Shown in pieces: positions 51,528-60,808 of a DNA stretch of 64,000 bases. The position numbers and the translations under genes were made by a program. The notes beneath the pieces are model-generated. The model saw nothing but the letters and a program-made list of their open reading frames with translations. It had not been told where the DNA came from and made no database searches. The stretch's first letter is position 1; each line of letters starts with the position of its first letter. The stretch covers positions 2,914,001-2,978,000 of the forward strand of contig NZ_CP079105.1 of assembly GCF_019285775.1 (NCBI RefSeq), given 5' to 3'. This DNA comes from Skermania piniformis (GTDB lineage Bacteria > Actinomycetota > Actinomycetes > Mycobacteriales > Mycobacteriaceae).

Positions 51528-52340
51528 TCACCGCGCGGCTGCGGCCGCGTTCTCGACGACGGCGGCGACCTGCTCCGGCTCGGATACCAACGACGCGTGC
51601 GAGGCGGGCAGTTCGCTGGTCACGGCGCCGATCCGGCCGGCCATGAACCGCTGCGCGGCCGGCGGAATCACCCGATCGTCCGCGGACACGACGTACCAGC
51701 TCGGGACGTGCCGCCATGCTGCCGGGCCGCTCGGTTCCAGATTTGCCGCCACCGCGATCGAACGCTGGCGCGCCGCCATCGTCGCCGCGGTGGCGGGCGA
51801 GACGTCTTGGGCGAACACCTGCTGGAAGTACTCCGGGGCAACGAAACCGTCCACGTTCCGCCCGCCGATCCCGGACGGGTCGTCGACCACCCCGAGCTGC
51901 AAGACCGGTGGAAGCAGCCGACTGCCGGGGAAGCGGATCGGATCGAGCAGCAACTGGGCCGGCTCACCTTCGGTGGGCGCGAACCCTGCGACGTAGACCA
52001 GCGCACGCACGTCCGGGTCGTCCACATTGGTGATCACCGCACCGCCGTAGGAATGTCCCACCAACACGATCGGCCCGTCGATGCCGGCGATCGCACGCTC
52101 GACCGACGCCGCATCGAATGCCGGACCACGTAACGGATTCGGCGGCACCACCACGGTGTAGCCGTCGGCTCGCAACCGGCTCGCTACCCCGTCCCAGCTG
52201 GACGGGTCGGCGAACGCGCCGTGCACGAGCACGATCGTCGGCGCCGCCGGCGCAGCTGCTGCGTTACCCGCTCCGGTCAGGACGGCTGCCGCGACTGCGG
52301 CGATCGCCGCGAAGGTGCCGGTGAACCGGGATCGGTACAT
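51528..52340 (-). CDS. Secreted alpha/beta hydrolase
   Basis: A 270-residue protein with a signal peptide (residues 1 to about 33: basic start, hydrophobic core, then AAAAPAAP cleavage region). The mature part is an alpha/beta hydrolase: oxyanion loop VLVHGAF, nucleophile in GHSYGG, acid in SADDRVIP and histidine in PASHASL. Related proteins include haloperoxidase/esterase-like EstC enzymes. ATG 52340 follows CAGGAG. Single gene, convergent with the split-barrel gene at 51023. Confidence 0.85.
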   Translation of the reverse strand: MYRSRFTGTFAAIAAVAAAVLTGAGNAAAAPAAPTIVLVHGAFADPSSWDGVASRLRADGYTVVVPPNPLRGPAFDAASVERAIAGIDGPIVLVGHSYGGAVITNVDDPDVRALVYVAGFAPTEGEPAQLLLDPIRFPGSRLLPPVLQLGVVDDPSGIGGRNVDGFVAPEYFQQVFAQDVSPATAATMAARQRSIAVAANLEPSGPAAWRHVPSWYVVSADDRVIPPAAQRFMAGRIGAVTSELPASHASLVSEPEQVAAVVENAAAAAR

Positions 52341-52362
52341 GAAAACTCCTGGTAGTGGGACA

Positions 52363-52389
52363 TCCGACGCCTGGCATCGGCGTGTCGGA
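52363..52389 (-). terminator. Hairpin after the peptide transporter gene
   Basis: TCCGACGCC pairs with GGC, a two-base bulge and GTCGGA, giving nine paired bases around a seven-base loop. It lies 20 bases past the transporter stop (minus strand) and just upstream of the hydrolase start. No T-run. Confidence 0.35.
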
Positions 52390-52408
52390 ACCGCCACCGT
52401 ATCGCGTG

Positions 52409-53893
52409 CTACTCGGTGTCCTTCATCTTTCCGCGAATCCACGGGGTCAAGGCCGTGAGCGCGACCGCGAAGCCGAGGGTCATGACTCCGTTGACGAGGT
52501 AGTAGGTCGAATTCCCCAGGCTGCCCATGGCGCTGATCAGCTGTGCGGCAATCGCCTGGCCGGCGGCGCTGGCGAGGTACCACAGGGCCAGCGACTGGCT
52601 CATGAAGGCCACCGGCGCAAGCCGGGTTGTCGCGGAAAGCCCCACTGGGGAAAGGCACAACTCACCGATCGTCAGGATGACGAAGGCGGTGATCAGGACG
52701 GTTACCGGCGCAGTGTTGTCGGTGAAGGTGGCGAACGCCCAGGACATGAACAGCGCACTCAGCCCGGCCATCGTCACACCGATGGCGAATTTTGCTGCCG
52801 TGGAGGGGAACCTGCCGGCCCTGCGGGTCCAGATCCAACCGAAAACCGGGGCGAGAAGAATGATGGTCAGCGGTCCGACCGATTGGAACCACTCCGGATC
52901 CACATCGATACCGCCGACCGAGGTGACGGTGTTCTGCTGGGCGAACAACGCCATCTTGCCGGCCGCTTGCTCGGCGATCATCCAGAACAACATCGCGCCG
53001 ATCCACAACGGCAGGTACGCCGCCAGGTGCGTCCGCTCCCTGCTCGTCACCTTCGGGCTCCGGAACATCACCGCGAAGTAGACGACGGGCGCCCCGAGCG
53101 AGAGGATCGTGATGGCATCGATGACCTGGAGCAAGAACGTGTCCCGCCACAGTCCGGTGATCATGATGAGCACGGCGAGGGCGACGACTGCGCCGATCCC
53201 GAACAGCGGCAGCCGGGCCCGATCTCTGCTGGAGAGCGGGTTGGGCACGTCGTCGCCGGCGCCGCGGAGATGCTTGCGGCCGGTGAAGTAGAAGACCAGG
53301 GCTATCGCCATCCCGACCGCCGCGGCGCTGAACCCCGCGTGGTACCCCCACCTGTCCCGCAACCATCCGACGACGAACGGCGACACCAACGCGCCGACGT
53401 TGACCGCCATGTAGAAGATGGAGAACCCGGCATCCCGACGACGGTCGTGCGTCGCATACAACTCACCGACCATCGACGACACATTTGGTTTCAACAGCCC
53501 GGTTCCGATGGCCACCAGCACGATGCCCGACCACGCAGCAGCCTCCGGGGGCAACGCCAGCAAGACGTGCCCGGCCATGATCACCATGCCGCCGTAGAGC
53601 ACCGAGCGCCGCGCGCCGATCACTCGGTCGGCGGCGAACCCACCGAGGATCGAGAGTAGGTACACCATCGACCCGTAGATGGAGACGACGGCCGTGCCGT
53701 TGCTCTCGGTCAGGCCGAGGCCGCCGTTCTCGGCGGTGTCGATGAGGAAGTACAACAGGATGGCGCGCATCCCGTAGTAGCTGAAACGCTCCCACAGCTC
53801 GACGAAGAAGAGGGTGGACAGCCCGCGCGGCTGGCCGAAGAACGCCCGATCGTGCAGTGCATCTTCGTCGGTCAAATGGCTCGTGCTCGACAT
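52409..53893 (-). CDS. POT/PTR-family proton-dependent oligopeptide transporter
   Basis: A 494-residue membrane protein with about 12-14 helices. The POT signature ELWERFSYYGMRAILLYF is near residue 32 (the ExxERF proton-coupling motif), with GGFAADRVIGARRS and the second PTR2-type segment GFSIFYMAVNVGAL. It imports di- and tripeptides with protons. ATG 53893 follows GGGGGAAG; an in-frame extension to 54181 has no support. It belongs to neither the catabolic nor the polysaccharide cluster. Confidence 0.9.
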   Translation of the reverse strand: MSSTSHLTDEDALHDRAFFGQPRGLSTLFFVELWERFSYYGMRAILLYFLIDTAENGGLGLTESNGTAVVSIYGSMVYLLSILGGFAADRVIGARRSVLYGGMVIMAGHVLLALPPEAAAWSGIVLVAIGTGLLKPNVSSMVGELYATHDRRRDAGFSIFYMAVNVGALVSPFVVGWLRDRWGYHAGFSAAAVGMAIALVFYFTGRKHLRGAGDDVPNPLSSRDRARLPLFGIGAVVALAVLIMITGLWRDTFLLQVIDAITILSLGAPVVYFAVMFRSPKVTSRERTHLAAYLPLWIGAMLFWMIAEQAAGKMALFAQQNTVTSVGGIDVDPEWFQSVGPLTIILLAPVFGWIWTRRAGRFPSTAAKFAIGVTMAGLSALFMSWAFATFTDNTAPVTVLITAFVILTIGELCLSPVGLSATTRLAPVAFMSQSLALWYLASAAGQAIAAQLISAMGSLGNSTYYLVNGVMTLGFAVALTALTPWIRGKMKDTE

Positions 53894-54204
53894 GTCTTCC
53901 CCCGCATATGGCTTGACGACGGCCGTTCGCCCTCTCCATAGTGGCACCTTCGTCGACGTAGCACAGCTCTCTTGCGCGTTCCCGCGGGCCGCACGACCGC
54001 GAACGGGCTCTGACGGCGGCATCGCGCGAGTAGGCCGCACCACCAGAGCCCGTTCGACCACCGCTGGGGGCGATGCCGCGCAGTCGGTCGGTCGGTCGAC
54101 AGCCCGATCGCGTTGTGCGCAGGGCGAGTACGAAGCACGGGGAGAACCGGTTGGACCAGAAAACGGGGCCCCCACGGTCACAGCGCCGGGTACAATCGCC
54201 GGTC
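53894..54204. other. 311-base intergenic region
   Basis: Divergent gap between the peptide transporter and the first gene of the polysaccharide locus. No convincing coding frame or RNA gene was seen. TACAAT at 54191-54196 on the plus strand could be a -10 element; a transcript from it would begin about at the ATG 54205, allowing a leaderless message. No clear -35 was seen. Confidence 0.5.
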
Positions 54205-55068
54205 ATGCGGCTCGGCTCACGTTCACTCGGTCCGCGGCGGGTTATGAACCTGCCGCTACGAATAGCAACAGACTCACGTCCGGTTACCAATCGCCTCGAA
54301 TGGGTACGTCAGGGTGAACTCGACGGCCTGCTTCGTTTCGGCGACACGCGGGTGCACGTGTGCCTGCCGGATGCGATGGCGGCCACGCCCACCTCACCCA
54401 ACGATTTCCTCCTGCTCAAGGTGCCGGACATGATCGACGCGATGGCCGGCATCGTCGAGGACATTCATCCGAAATTCGTTCTCGAACTGGGAATTTTCAA
54501 GGGCGGATCGGTCGTATTATACAACGAAATATGCCGTCCTCGAAAGTTGGTGGCGATCGACATTCTGCCCGATCGCCTGCCAGATCTCGACGAATACCTC
54601 GAACGCACCGGATCGGCAAATACGGTATCGCTCAATTTCGGTGTCGACCAGTCCGATCGAGACCGACTCGCCGCACTGTATGACAAAGAATTCGGACGTC
54701 ATCGCATCGACCTCGTTGTCGATGACGCTTCGCATTTCTTCTTCGAGACGCGCGAGTCGTTTCGCGAATTTTTTCCTCGGCTGCGGCCAGGCGGGGTCTA
54801 CGTGATCGAGGACTGGGGATGGAGCCACTGGAGCGGCGATACGTGGCAGGCCGCTGAACGCGGTGACTACTTTTACGGTCGAGAATCGATGACAAACCTC
54901 GTCATGGAGCTCGTCGTCCTGTCTGCAAGCAGGCCCAACCTGGTCCAGTCCGTGTCCGTGACTTCTTCGGCGGTCTACGTCACTCGTGGATCGGAAGATA
55001 TCGAGCCCGGCTTCGACTTGAGCGCCCACTGCTTGAACAGGGGTGAGCCGCTGCCCCACTTCTCCTGA
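54205..55068 (+). CDS. Class I SAM methyltransferase, cephalosporin-hydroxylase (CmcI)-like
   Basis: A 287-residue Rossmann protein. The SAM-binding region is FVLELGIFKGGSVVLYNE, followed by LVAIDI and the acidic DLVVDDASHFF, as in CmcI-like and TylF-like methyltransferases. The C-terminal sequence has GGVYVIEDWGWSHW. ATG 54205 would suit a leaderless transcript from TACAAT at 54191; ATG 54244 is the alternative (274 residues). First gene of the surface-polysaccharide locus, so a sugar methyltransferase is likely. Codon use is visibly AT-richer than in the catabolic genes. Confidence 0.75.
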   Translation: MRLGSRSLGPRRVMNLPLRIATDSRPVTNRLEWVRQGELDGLLRFGDTRVHVCLPDAMAATPTSPNDFLLLKVPDMIDAMAGIVEDIHPKFVLELGIFKGGSVVLYNEICRPRKLVAIDILPDRLPDLDEYLERTGSANTVSLNFGVDQSDRDRLAALYDKEFGRHRIDLVVDDASHFFFETRESFREFFPRLRPGGVYVIEDWGWSHWSGDTWQAAERGDYFYGRESMTNLVMELVVLSASRPNLVQSVSVTSSAVYVTRGSEDIEPGFDLSAHCLNRGEPLPHFS

Positions 55069-55128
55069 CCGTTCGTTGGTCGAGTCGTTGGTCGAGCAGC
55101 GTCGGATTCGATTTCCAGAGGGGGGCTC

Positions 55129-55941
55129 GTGCAGGGCTTGACCTCTGCCGGCAGACGCAACCTGCTGATTTTGCGCGAAGTCGTCGCAACGGATTTCAAG
55201 ATTCGGTTCCAGGGTTCCGTGCTCGGCTACGGCTGGTCGCTCCTGAAACCACTCATGCTGTTTGCCATACTGTATGTGGTGTTCGCGCGGTTCCTCAGGT
55301 TCGGCGCCGATGTGCCACACTTTCCAACATACCTCTTGTTGGGGATCGTCTTGTGGACGTTCTTCACCGAGGCTGCCGCACAAGGCTTGCAGTCGATCGT
55401 CGGGCGTCGCGACCTGATCCGCAAGGTAAGTTTTCCGAAGTATATACTCGTCATTGCCGCGACCATCACGGCGCTGATCAATCTCGGCCTGAATCTGATC
55501 GTAGTTTTTATCTTCGCCGTCATCGACGGGGTCGAATTCAGCGGTTGGATCATACTCCTGCCGCTCAACATCCTCGAGCTCTACTGCTTTGCTCTCGCAA
55601 TCTCGCTCCTCCTCGGCGCGGTGTATGTGAAATACCGTGATCTCGCGCACCTCTGGGAGGTGTTCGTGCAGGCCGCCTTCTACGCCACTCCGATTCTCTA
55701 CCCGATCAGCATGGTCCGCGCCGAGTCCGAGACCGCCGCAAAGGTATTGCTCCTCAGTCCGATGGCGCAGATAATCCAGGACGCTCGGCACAATATGATA
55801 TCGGACCAAGTTACGACGACCGCAAGTATCACCGGATCTGCCGCGCAGCTCGCCATTCCGTATCTTGTTCTTGCGGCGGTTGGAGCGTTCTCCGTTCGCT
55901 ACTACCGTTCGCATCAGAAATATTTCGCGGAGGATGCATAG
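55129..55941 (+). CDS. ABC-2 polysaccharide exporter, permease subunit (Wzm type)
   Basis: A 270-residue permease with about six helices and the ABC-2 wording FKIRFQGSVLGYGWSLLKPL, FPKYILVIAATI and FYATPILYPISMV. It exports lipid-linked polysaccharide across the membrane with the ATPase encoded 3 bases downstream. GTG 55129 follows GAGGGGGG. In mycobacteria a related pair exports galactan precursors, but the ATPase here is of the longer Wzt type, suggesting another glycan. Confidence 0.9.
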   Translation: MQGLTSAGRRNLLILREVVATDFKIRFQGSVLGYGWSLLKPLMLFAILYVVFARFLRFGADVPHFPTYLLLGIVLWTFFTEAAAQGLQSIVGRRDLIRKVSFPKYILVIAATITALINLGLNLIVVFIFAVIDGVEFSGWIILLPLNILELYCFALAISLLLGAVYVKYRDLAHLWEVFVQAAFYATPILYPISMVRAESETAAKVLLLSPMAQIIQDARHNMISDQVTTTASITGSAAQLAIPYLVLAAVGAFSVRYYRSHQKYFAEDA

Positions 55942-55944
55942 GTC

Positions 55945-57279
55945 GTGCACACCTCGGACAGTGCAATACCACCATCAGACACGGTGATATCACTACGGGA
56001 CGTTCACAAGCGGTTTCGGCTGCCGCACGAACGCCATTCCGGCATCAAGCAGGCCGCACTGACCTTCTTCCAGAAGCAGCGAACGTACGAGACGCAGAAG
56101 GTGCTCGACGGCGTTTCGATCGAGGTCCGCAAGGGTGAGTTCCTCGGGCTGGTCGGCCGGAACGGAAGCGGCAAGAGCACGCTGATGAAGCTGATAGCCG
56201 GAATCTACGTCCCCGATTCCGGGTCGGTCCAGGTCCGCGGCACCTTGTCGGCCTTCATCGAACTCGGCGTGGGCTTCAATCCCGAGTTGACCGGACGAGA
56301 GAACACCTTCCTGAACGGAGCCCTGCTCGGCTTCGATCGGCGGCAGATGGCGGCAATGTACGACGACATCGTCGACTTCGCCGAACTCGGAAAATTCATG
56401 GATCAGAAGCTCAAGAACTACTCCAGTGGCATGCACGTCCGACTCGCATTCTCGATCGCGATACGGGCACAAAGCGACGTGTTGCTGCTCGACGAAGTCC
56501 TCGCCGTCGGCGACGCGGCGTTCCAGGAGAAGTGCTTCGACTACTTTCGTGAAATAAAAAGTGCCGGGCGGACGATCGTCTTCGTGAGCCACGACGTGAA
56601 CGCCCTGCTCGAGTATTGCGACAACGGCGTGCTGATCGAGGGCGGGCAGGTGCGCCGCGTCGGGCCTATTCGTGAAGTGGTCGACGATTACCTGAACTTG
56701 CTCCATATGGAGGCGACTCCCGATCTCCGCGCAGAGGTGACGTCGGGGTTCGAGCCCACGGACGAATCCGACGAGATCGAAGAACTGCCACATGCCATCG
56801 AGCCGGCCGTTCGGAGCGAGGCGTTACCAGGTACGGCAGATCGTGATACGCGCGTGATGGCGGTCGTGTCCACGACTGTGATCGATCTGGTATCCGGGTC
56901 GTTGCGGGACACCTTTACCGACGATGACCGGGAACTCGGTATCCGGGTGGTCTTCGAGTCCCGAGCGACGACCGTCAGCCCGGTCTACGGGGTGATGGTG
57001 TTCAGCTCGACCGGCGAGCGAATTTTTGCCTCGAATACCCGGATGTCCGGAGTTGCTACCGATGACTTAGCGGCCGGACGGCGGGTCTGCGCAACCTGGC
57101 ATATCCCCAATGTGCTCAATTCGGGCGTCTTCTCGGTCACGTCCATAGTGGCCGACAACGAAGCGGACTGCATACTCGACCGACACGATAATGCCGCGTC
57201 GTTTACGATCCGCAAGCAAACCGACAGCTTCGGCTTGCTCAACTTTCGCCACGCTATCGATCTCGACCGGCTGCAATAA
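55945..57279 (+). CDS. ABC polysaccharide exporter, ATPase subunit with Wzt C-terminal domain
   Basis: A 444-residue protein. Residues about 15-260 are an ABC ATPase: Walker A GRNGSGKS (71-78), signature YSSGMHVRL, Walker B VLLLDEVLAVGD and a switch His in FVSHD. Residues about 300-440 form a beta-rich Wzt-like cargo domain, which in O-antigen exporters recognises the terminal modified sugar. This predicts an export-dependent chain cap such as a methyl group, fitting the methyltransferase genes on both sides. GTG 55945; operon with Wzm. Confidence 0.9.
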   Translation: MHTSDSAIPPSDTVISLRDVHKRFRLPHERHSGIKQAALTFFQKQRTYETQKVLDGVSIEVRKGEFLGLVGRNGSGKSTLMKLIAGIYVPDSGSVQVRGTLSAFIELGVGFNPELTGRENTFLNGALLGFDRRQMAAMYDDIVDFAELGKFMDQKLKNYSSGMHVRLAFSIAIRAQSDVLLLDEVLAVGDAAFQEKCFDYFREIKSAGRTIVFVSHDVNALLEYCDNGVLIEGGQVRRVGPIREVVDDYLNLLHMEATPDLRAEVTSGFEPTDESDEIEELPHAIEPAVRSEALPGTADRDTRVMAVVSTTVIDLVSGSLRDTFTDDDRELGIRVVFESRATTVSPVYGVMVFSSTGERIFASNTRMSGVATDDLAAGRRVCATWHIPNVLNSGVFSVTSIVADNEADCILDRHDNAASFTIRKQTDSFGLLNFRHAIDLDRLQ

Positions 57280-57293
57280 GCGCTTCGTCGGCG

Positions 57294-58472
57294 ATGAATC
57301 GAAACAGCTATACTCGCATTGTGGTAGCTGCGACTGTACCTGTGAAGAATCAATCCGAACTGCGCGAGCGGTATATCGAGCTCCTGAAGAGAACATTGAC
57401 GATGATCCTGTGGGATGCTGCCGACGGGCGTCTGCACGACCCGTCGGGGGCGCAACGTCCCGAACTGCGGATCGAGGGACGGGACTGGCCTGCGCTATCC
57501 CACACGATGATCGGCCTGAAGCGGATGGACAATCTGCAGTACTGCGTGGAAGACGTACTGGCCAACGGTGTGCCGGGAGACTTTATCGAGACGGGGGTAT
57601 GGCGGGGCGGCGCATGCGTGTTCATGCGCGGCATCCTCGAAGCATACGGCGTTACCGATCGCACTGTGTGGGTGGCAGATTCATTCGAGGGCTTGCCGGC
57701 GCCCGATCCTGCAAAATATCCGGCGGACGACGGCGACATTCTGCACACCTACGATGCATTAGCCGTCACGATGGAGACCGTCAAGGAAACGTTCCGCCGG
57801 TACAACTTGTTGGACACGCAGGTGAAAATGCTCCCCGGCTGGTTCAAGGACACACTGCCGAGTGCTCCGATCGAGAAACTGGCAATTGTACGTCTGGACG
57901 GCGACATGTACGAGTCGACGATGAATGGTCTGCAGCATCTGTACCCGAAGTTGTCGGTCGGCGGATACCTGATCGTCGACGATTACGCGCTACCGGCATG
58001 CCGCCAAGCTGTGCACGACTATCGAGATCGATACGGAATTGTCGATCCGATCGAAGTCATCGATTTTTACGGTGCGTTCTGGAAGAAGGTCGACACAGTG
58101 CAGAACGACGATTCACGCCGCTATGCGGAGTTGTCCCAGAATTATGCCGTCCTGTACCAGGATCACGCGCGAGTCCTCGAGTGTCAGCAAGAAGCCGAAC
58201 GCGAGTTGGCCGACCTCCGCGGCCAACGCGATACCGCTGCAACCGAGTTGGCCGACCTCCGCGTCCGACATGACACCGCCGCAACCGAGTTGGCCGACCT
58301 CCGCGTCCGACACGACACCGCCGCAACCGAGTTGGCCGACCTCCGGAGGAGGTATGCCGAACATGCCGAAGAGCTGGAGCGCATTCGGTCCAGTCGAGCT
58401 CACAGTGGAGCTGCGGGCCTGAGCAGGGTCTACCAGGCGCTGACCCGAGCGGGCAGAAGCTCATCCCGATGA
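57294..58472 (+). CDS. TylF/MycF-family sugar O-methyltransferase with C-terminal coiled coil
   Basis: A 392-residue protein. Residues about 60-260 are a TylF-type catalytic domain: FIETGVWRGGACVFMRG, WVADSFEGLP, and metal-binding acids in RLDGDMYEST and LIVDDY. TylF enzymes methylate deoxysugar hydroxyls. Residues about 275-370 are a coiled coil with tandem ELADLRVRHDTAAT units. The coil could measure or anchor chain length, as in WbdD-type chain terminators that pair with Wzt cargo domains; this is inference. ATG 57294 has no clear ribosome site, so the start is uncertain. It lies 14 bases after the Wzt gene. Confidence 0.85.
   Translation: MNRNSYTRIVVAATVPVKNQSELRERYIELLKRTLTMILWDAADGRLHDPSGAQRPELRIEGRDWPALSHTMIGLKRMDNLQYCVEDVLANGVPGDFIETGVWRGGACVFMRGILEAYGVTDRTVWVADSFEGLPAPDPAKYPADDGDILHTYDALAVTMETVKETFRRYNLLDTQVKMLPGWFKDTLPSAPIEKLAIVRLDGDMYESTMNGLQHLYPKLSVGGYLIVDDYALPACRQAVHDYRDRYGIVDPIEVIDFYGAFWKKVDTVQNDDSRRYAELSQNYAVLYQDHARVLECQQEAERELADLRGQRDTAATELADLRVRHDTAATELADLRVRHDTAATELADLRRRYAEHAEELERIRSSRAHSGAAGLSRVYQALTRAGRSSSR
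58203..58346 (+). repeat. 42-bp tandem repeat coding for a coiled coil
   Basis: Three full units (58203-58244, 58245-58286, 58287-58328) and 18 bases of a fourth are nearly identical, each encoding ELADLRVRHDTAAT or a close variant (first unit GQR for VRH). Fourteen residues equal two heptads, so adding or losing a unit keeps the coiled-coil register. Confidence 0.9.
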
Positions 58473-58477
58473 GACCC

Positions 58478-58493
58478 GCCGGGCCCTCCCGGC
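58478..58493. terminator. Hairpin between convergent polysaccharide genes
   Basis: GCCGGG and CCCGGC form a perfect six-base stem with a four-base loop, filling most of the 21-base gap between the convergent methyltransferase and WbsX-like genes. No T-run. Likely bidirectional terminator. Confidence 0.5.
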
Positions 58494-59855
58494 TCAGGTC
58501 GTCGACGTCCCACTTCGAGCGGCTGCAAGTTCGGGACTCTGTGGTTGGCGAGCCAGTTGTGCGCGCAAGCGGTCGATCTCACGCACCAAGACCGCTGCTT
58601 CGCGCCGCAGCTGGTCGACCTCCAGTCGGCTCTCCCGGCGGGTGAACTCGAGCTGGCGCTCGAACGATGCCTCCAGCCGTGACAGCCTCCGTTGCAGCCG
58701 GGTCTGGACGTCGAGTGCGTCGGAATAGAGTTCGACGTACCGGTCGGGCACATCGCTCTTCTGCCCGTCGGCGCCGACCTCGGATGAGGTCAGCGATCGA
58801 CGCTCCGGCGCACCGGTATCGACACCCAGCGCTCGCGCCGTCGCCTCGAGATAGGCCCGGCCGAACCGGGCATCAGGCTCGAGGTGTGCGCCTTCCGCCC
58901 ACTCGTTCCATGCGTTGATGAGGATCAATCCGTCACCGACCGTGCGCTCACGCACTTTTTCCAGCCATTCACCGTACCGTTCCGGGGTGCTGGCATGAAT
59001 GACGGTGCTCTTGCCGTCGCCCCGGCGGGCGGTATTGTCCCAGCCGGGCAGCACACACTCGTACCGGCGCCAATCGGGGGGATCCAGCGCGAGATAAGCG
59101 TCCACGACGTCGTCGTAGTGGAATATCACGTTGTCGGGATGGGCGCCCGGTACGTGAATATGACGAACCAGATCGTGCGTTCCGTGCGGCAAGAACTGGG
59201 CGGAAGAATCGGCGCCGTAGTTCGTCGGCGGCTGATGGTCACCGTGCGTTTCGAACTTTATGATCTCGACGTCGCCGAGACCCTCCCGCGCCCACATATC
59301 GCGCCATCGACCGAGCGTTCCCGTTGGATCGGGAAGTGCCTGGATACGGTAGATGAACAGAACGGGCCGACCGCCGACGCGCAGGTACAGCGGGTGCTGC
59401 ATCGCCCGAAGCAGAAACTCTCCGTGCCGGATGTCGTCGTCGAGACTGTAGCTTTGCTTGAGCAGAACCTCGTGGTTCGAGGCGTCCCAGTGCTTGCTCC
59501 AGTTCTCGTTCGCCCACGCCAGACAGAACGGCATGGCCGGCGTGCCGGACTCCAGTATCTCGTCCATGACGCGACGGAACGGACGGTGGCCTTCGAACCA
59601 GTAGTGGTAGTAGCAAAAGGCGTCGATACCGTAGGTACGAGCGATGCGCGCCTGCTGGGCACGTACTTCCGGCACCCGCAGGTCGTAATAGCCGAGATCC
59701 TGCGGTAGCCGCGGCTGATAGTGCCCGGGGAACAACGGCTTTGCGTTGGCTACATTGTGCCATTCGGTGAAGCCCTCGCCGTACCATCCGTTGTTCTCCG
59801 GAATCGGATGGAATTGCGGCAGATAAAACGCGATCGTAGTGGGAACGGATGTCAC
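58494..59855 (-). CDS. GH99-like WbsX-family glycan protein with C-terminal coiled coil
   Basis: A 453-residue protein. Residues 1 to about 345 are a GH99-like/WbsX domain: FYLPQFHPIPENNGWYGEGFTEW, CYYHYWFEG, AWANENWSKHWD, and the end motif INAWNEWAEGAHLEPD. WbsX proteins are found in O-antigen and cell-surface glycan loci, with an unproven catalytic role (glycosyl transfer or hydrolysis). Residues about 375-440 form a charged coiled coil (LQRRLSRLEASFERQLEF). A related protein is at 60809. Its ATG overlap with the upstream methyltransferase is 4 bases. Confidence 0.85.
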   Translation of the reverse strand: MTSVPTTIAFYLPQFHPIPENNGWYGEGFTEWHNVANAKPLFPGHYQPRLPQDLGYYDLRVPEVRAQQARIARTYGIDAFCYYHYWFEGHRPFRRVMDEILESGTPAMPFCLAWANENWSKHWDASNHEVLLKQSYSLDDDIRHGEFLLRAMQHPLYLRVGGRPVLFIYRIQALPDPTGTLGRWRDMWAREGLGDVEIIKFETHGDHQPPTNYGADSSAQFLPHGTHDLVRHIHVPGAHPDNVIFHYDDVVDAYLALDPPDWRRYECVLPGWDNTARRGDGKSTVIHASTPERYGEWLEKVRERTVGDGLILINAWNEWAEGAHLEPDARFGRAYLEATARALGVDTGAPERRSLTSSEVGADGQKSDVPDRYVELYSDALDVQTRLQRRLSRLEASFERQLEFTRRESRLEVDQLRREAAVLVREIDRLRAQLARQPQSPELAAARSGTSTT

Positions 59856-60787
59856 TTGACGTAATCCCGTCGGACCTTGGCCGATATCGCCCGCACCGTC
59901 TGCCGGACTCCGTCTCGCTTCGCCATCGTGTACGCCTTGCGAATATGAGCGCCGATTTCGTCGACATCGACCCGAGACGACGACTCCAGGACGGCCCGGA
60001 CAGGACCGGGCTCGGCGGACAGAATCTCCCGCACGCGACTGGAGATAAGGATTCGTTCGTGATCGGCGCTCGCCGCCAGATACTTGGCTGCGAGCCGAGA
60101 TGTCTGCGCGATACCGTCGTCACGAACCGCCGTGAAGACGAACTGATAGGTTTCCGCTTCCGGATCCTTGAATATCTCGCTGATCAACGCCGTCGGTATC
60201 GTTCGGCGATCCACCTTTATCTCGGTTTCGAATGCCGGCATCCGCACTCGTTTCAGCTCCGTGATGAGCAGTCCCGATCTCCGGACCATCTGTTCGATCG
60301 TCTTCATCGTGAAGAATCGAATGTGGGTGCTGTCGAGCAGACCCCAGTCGTTGTAATCGAAACGGCCTTGCGCCAACGCCATCCGGATATCGGCGTGCGC
60401 GACATTCGGTAGCGATACGATAATTCGCCCGTTCGGCGCGAGTCGGCGCACCATGCGATCGAGAACCGACTGCGGATCGACCAGATGCTCCAGGACGTCG
60501 CCGGCCAAGATCACGTCATAGCTGTCATCGAGCTGGTCCAGCAGGGATGGATCGTTGAGATCCCCGACCACAACCGCTGCCGCGTGACCGTCCAGGTCGG
60601 CGGCCGCACTCGGATCGTGCTCGACGGCGGTGACATCACAGCCACGCGCTGCGAGAACACGTGTCACGTGACCGGATGCCGCGCCGAGCTCGAGCACCCG
60701 TTGATTCCACCCGACCATTTCGACCGCGAACGAATGCGCATTGTTCGGCGCATCTGGATCGACTACGGCGTCGTACTTGCTAGACAT
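59852..60787 (-). CDS. Class I SAM-dependent methyltransferase
   Basis: A 311-residue protein. Residues about 20-200 form a Methyltransf_11/23-type domain: VLELGAASGHVTRVLA (SAM motif I), VTAVEHDP, VILAGDVLEHL and GRIIVSLPNV. The C-terminal 100 residues have no recognised domain. It sits between two WbsX-like genes with a 4-base overlap on the downstream side and 21 bases on the upstream side, so it probably modifies the same glycan. Confidence 0.85.
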   Translation of the reverse strand: MSSKYDAVVDPDAPNNAHSFAVEMVGWNQRVLELGAASGHVTRVLAARGCDVTAVEHDPSAAADLDGHAAAVVVGDLNDPSLLDQLDDSYDVILAGDVLEHLVDPQSVLDRMVRRLAPNGRIIVSLPNVAHADIRMALAQGRFDYNDWGLLDSTHIRFFTMKTIEQMVRRSGLLITELKRVRMPAFETEIKVDRRTIPTALISEIFKDPEAETYQFVFTAVRDDGIAQTSRLAAKYLAASADHERILISSRVREILSAEPGPVRAVLESSSRVDVDEIGAHIRKAYTMAKRDGVRQTVRAISAKVRRDYVK

Positions 60788-60808
60788 AACTGATTCTCCG
60801 GTCGAAAT

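Noticed and set aside
52355-53659. Long open frame on the plus strand opposite the peptide transporter
   Set aside because: It is antisense to a clear POT-family gene, and its predicted protein is Gly/Arg/His-rich without any domain. High-GC coding sequence commonly creates such shadows; similar ones at 3511-4635, 4716-5651, 19081-20583 and 21581-23449 were dropped for the same reason.
58203-58346. CRISPR-like repeat array
   Set aside because: The repeats are directly adjacent with no spacers and lie in frame inside a coiled-coil coding region. The same applies to 27366-27437.
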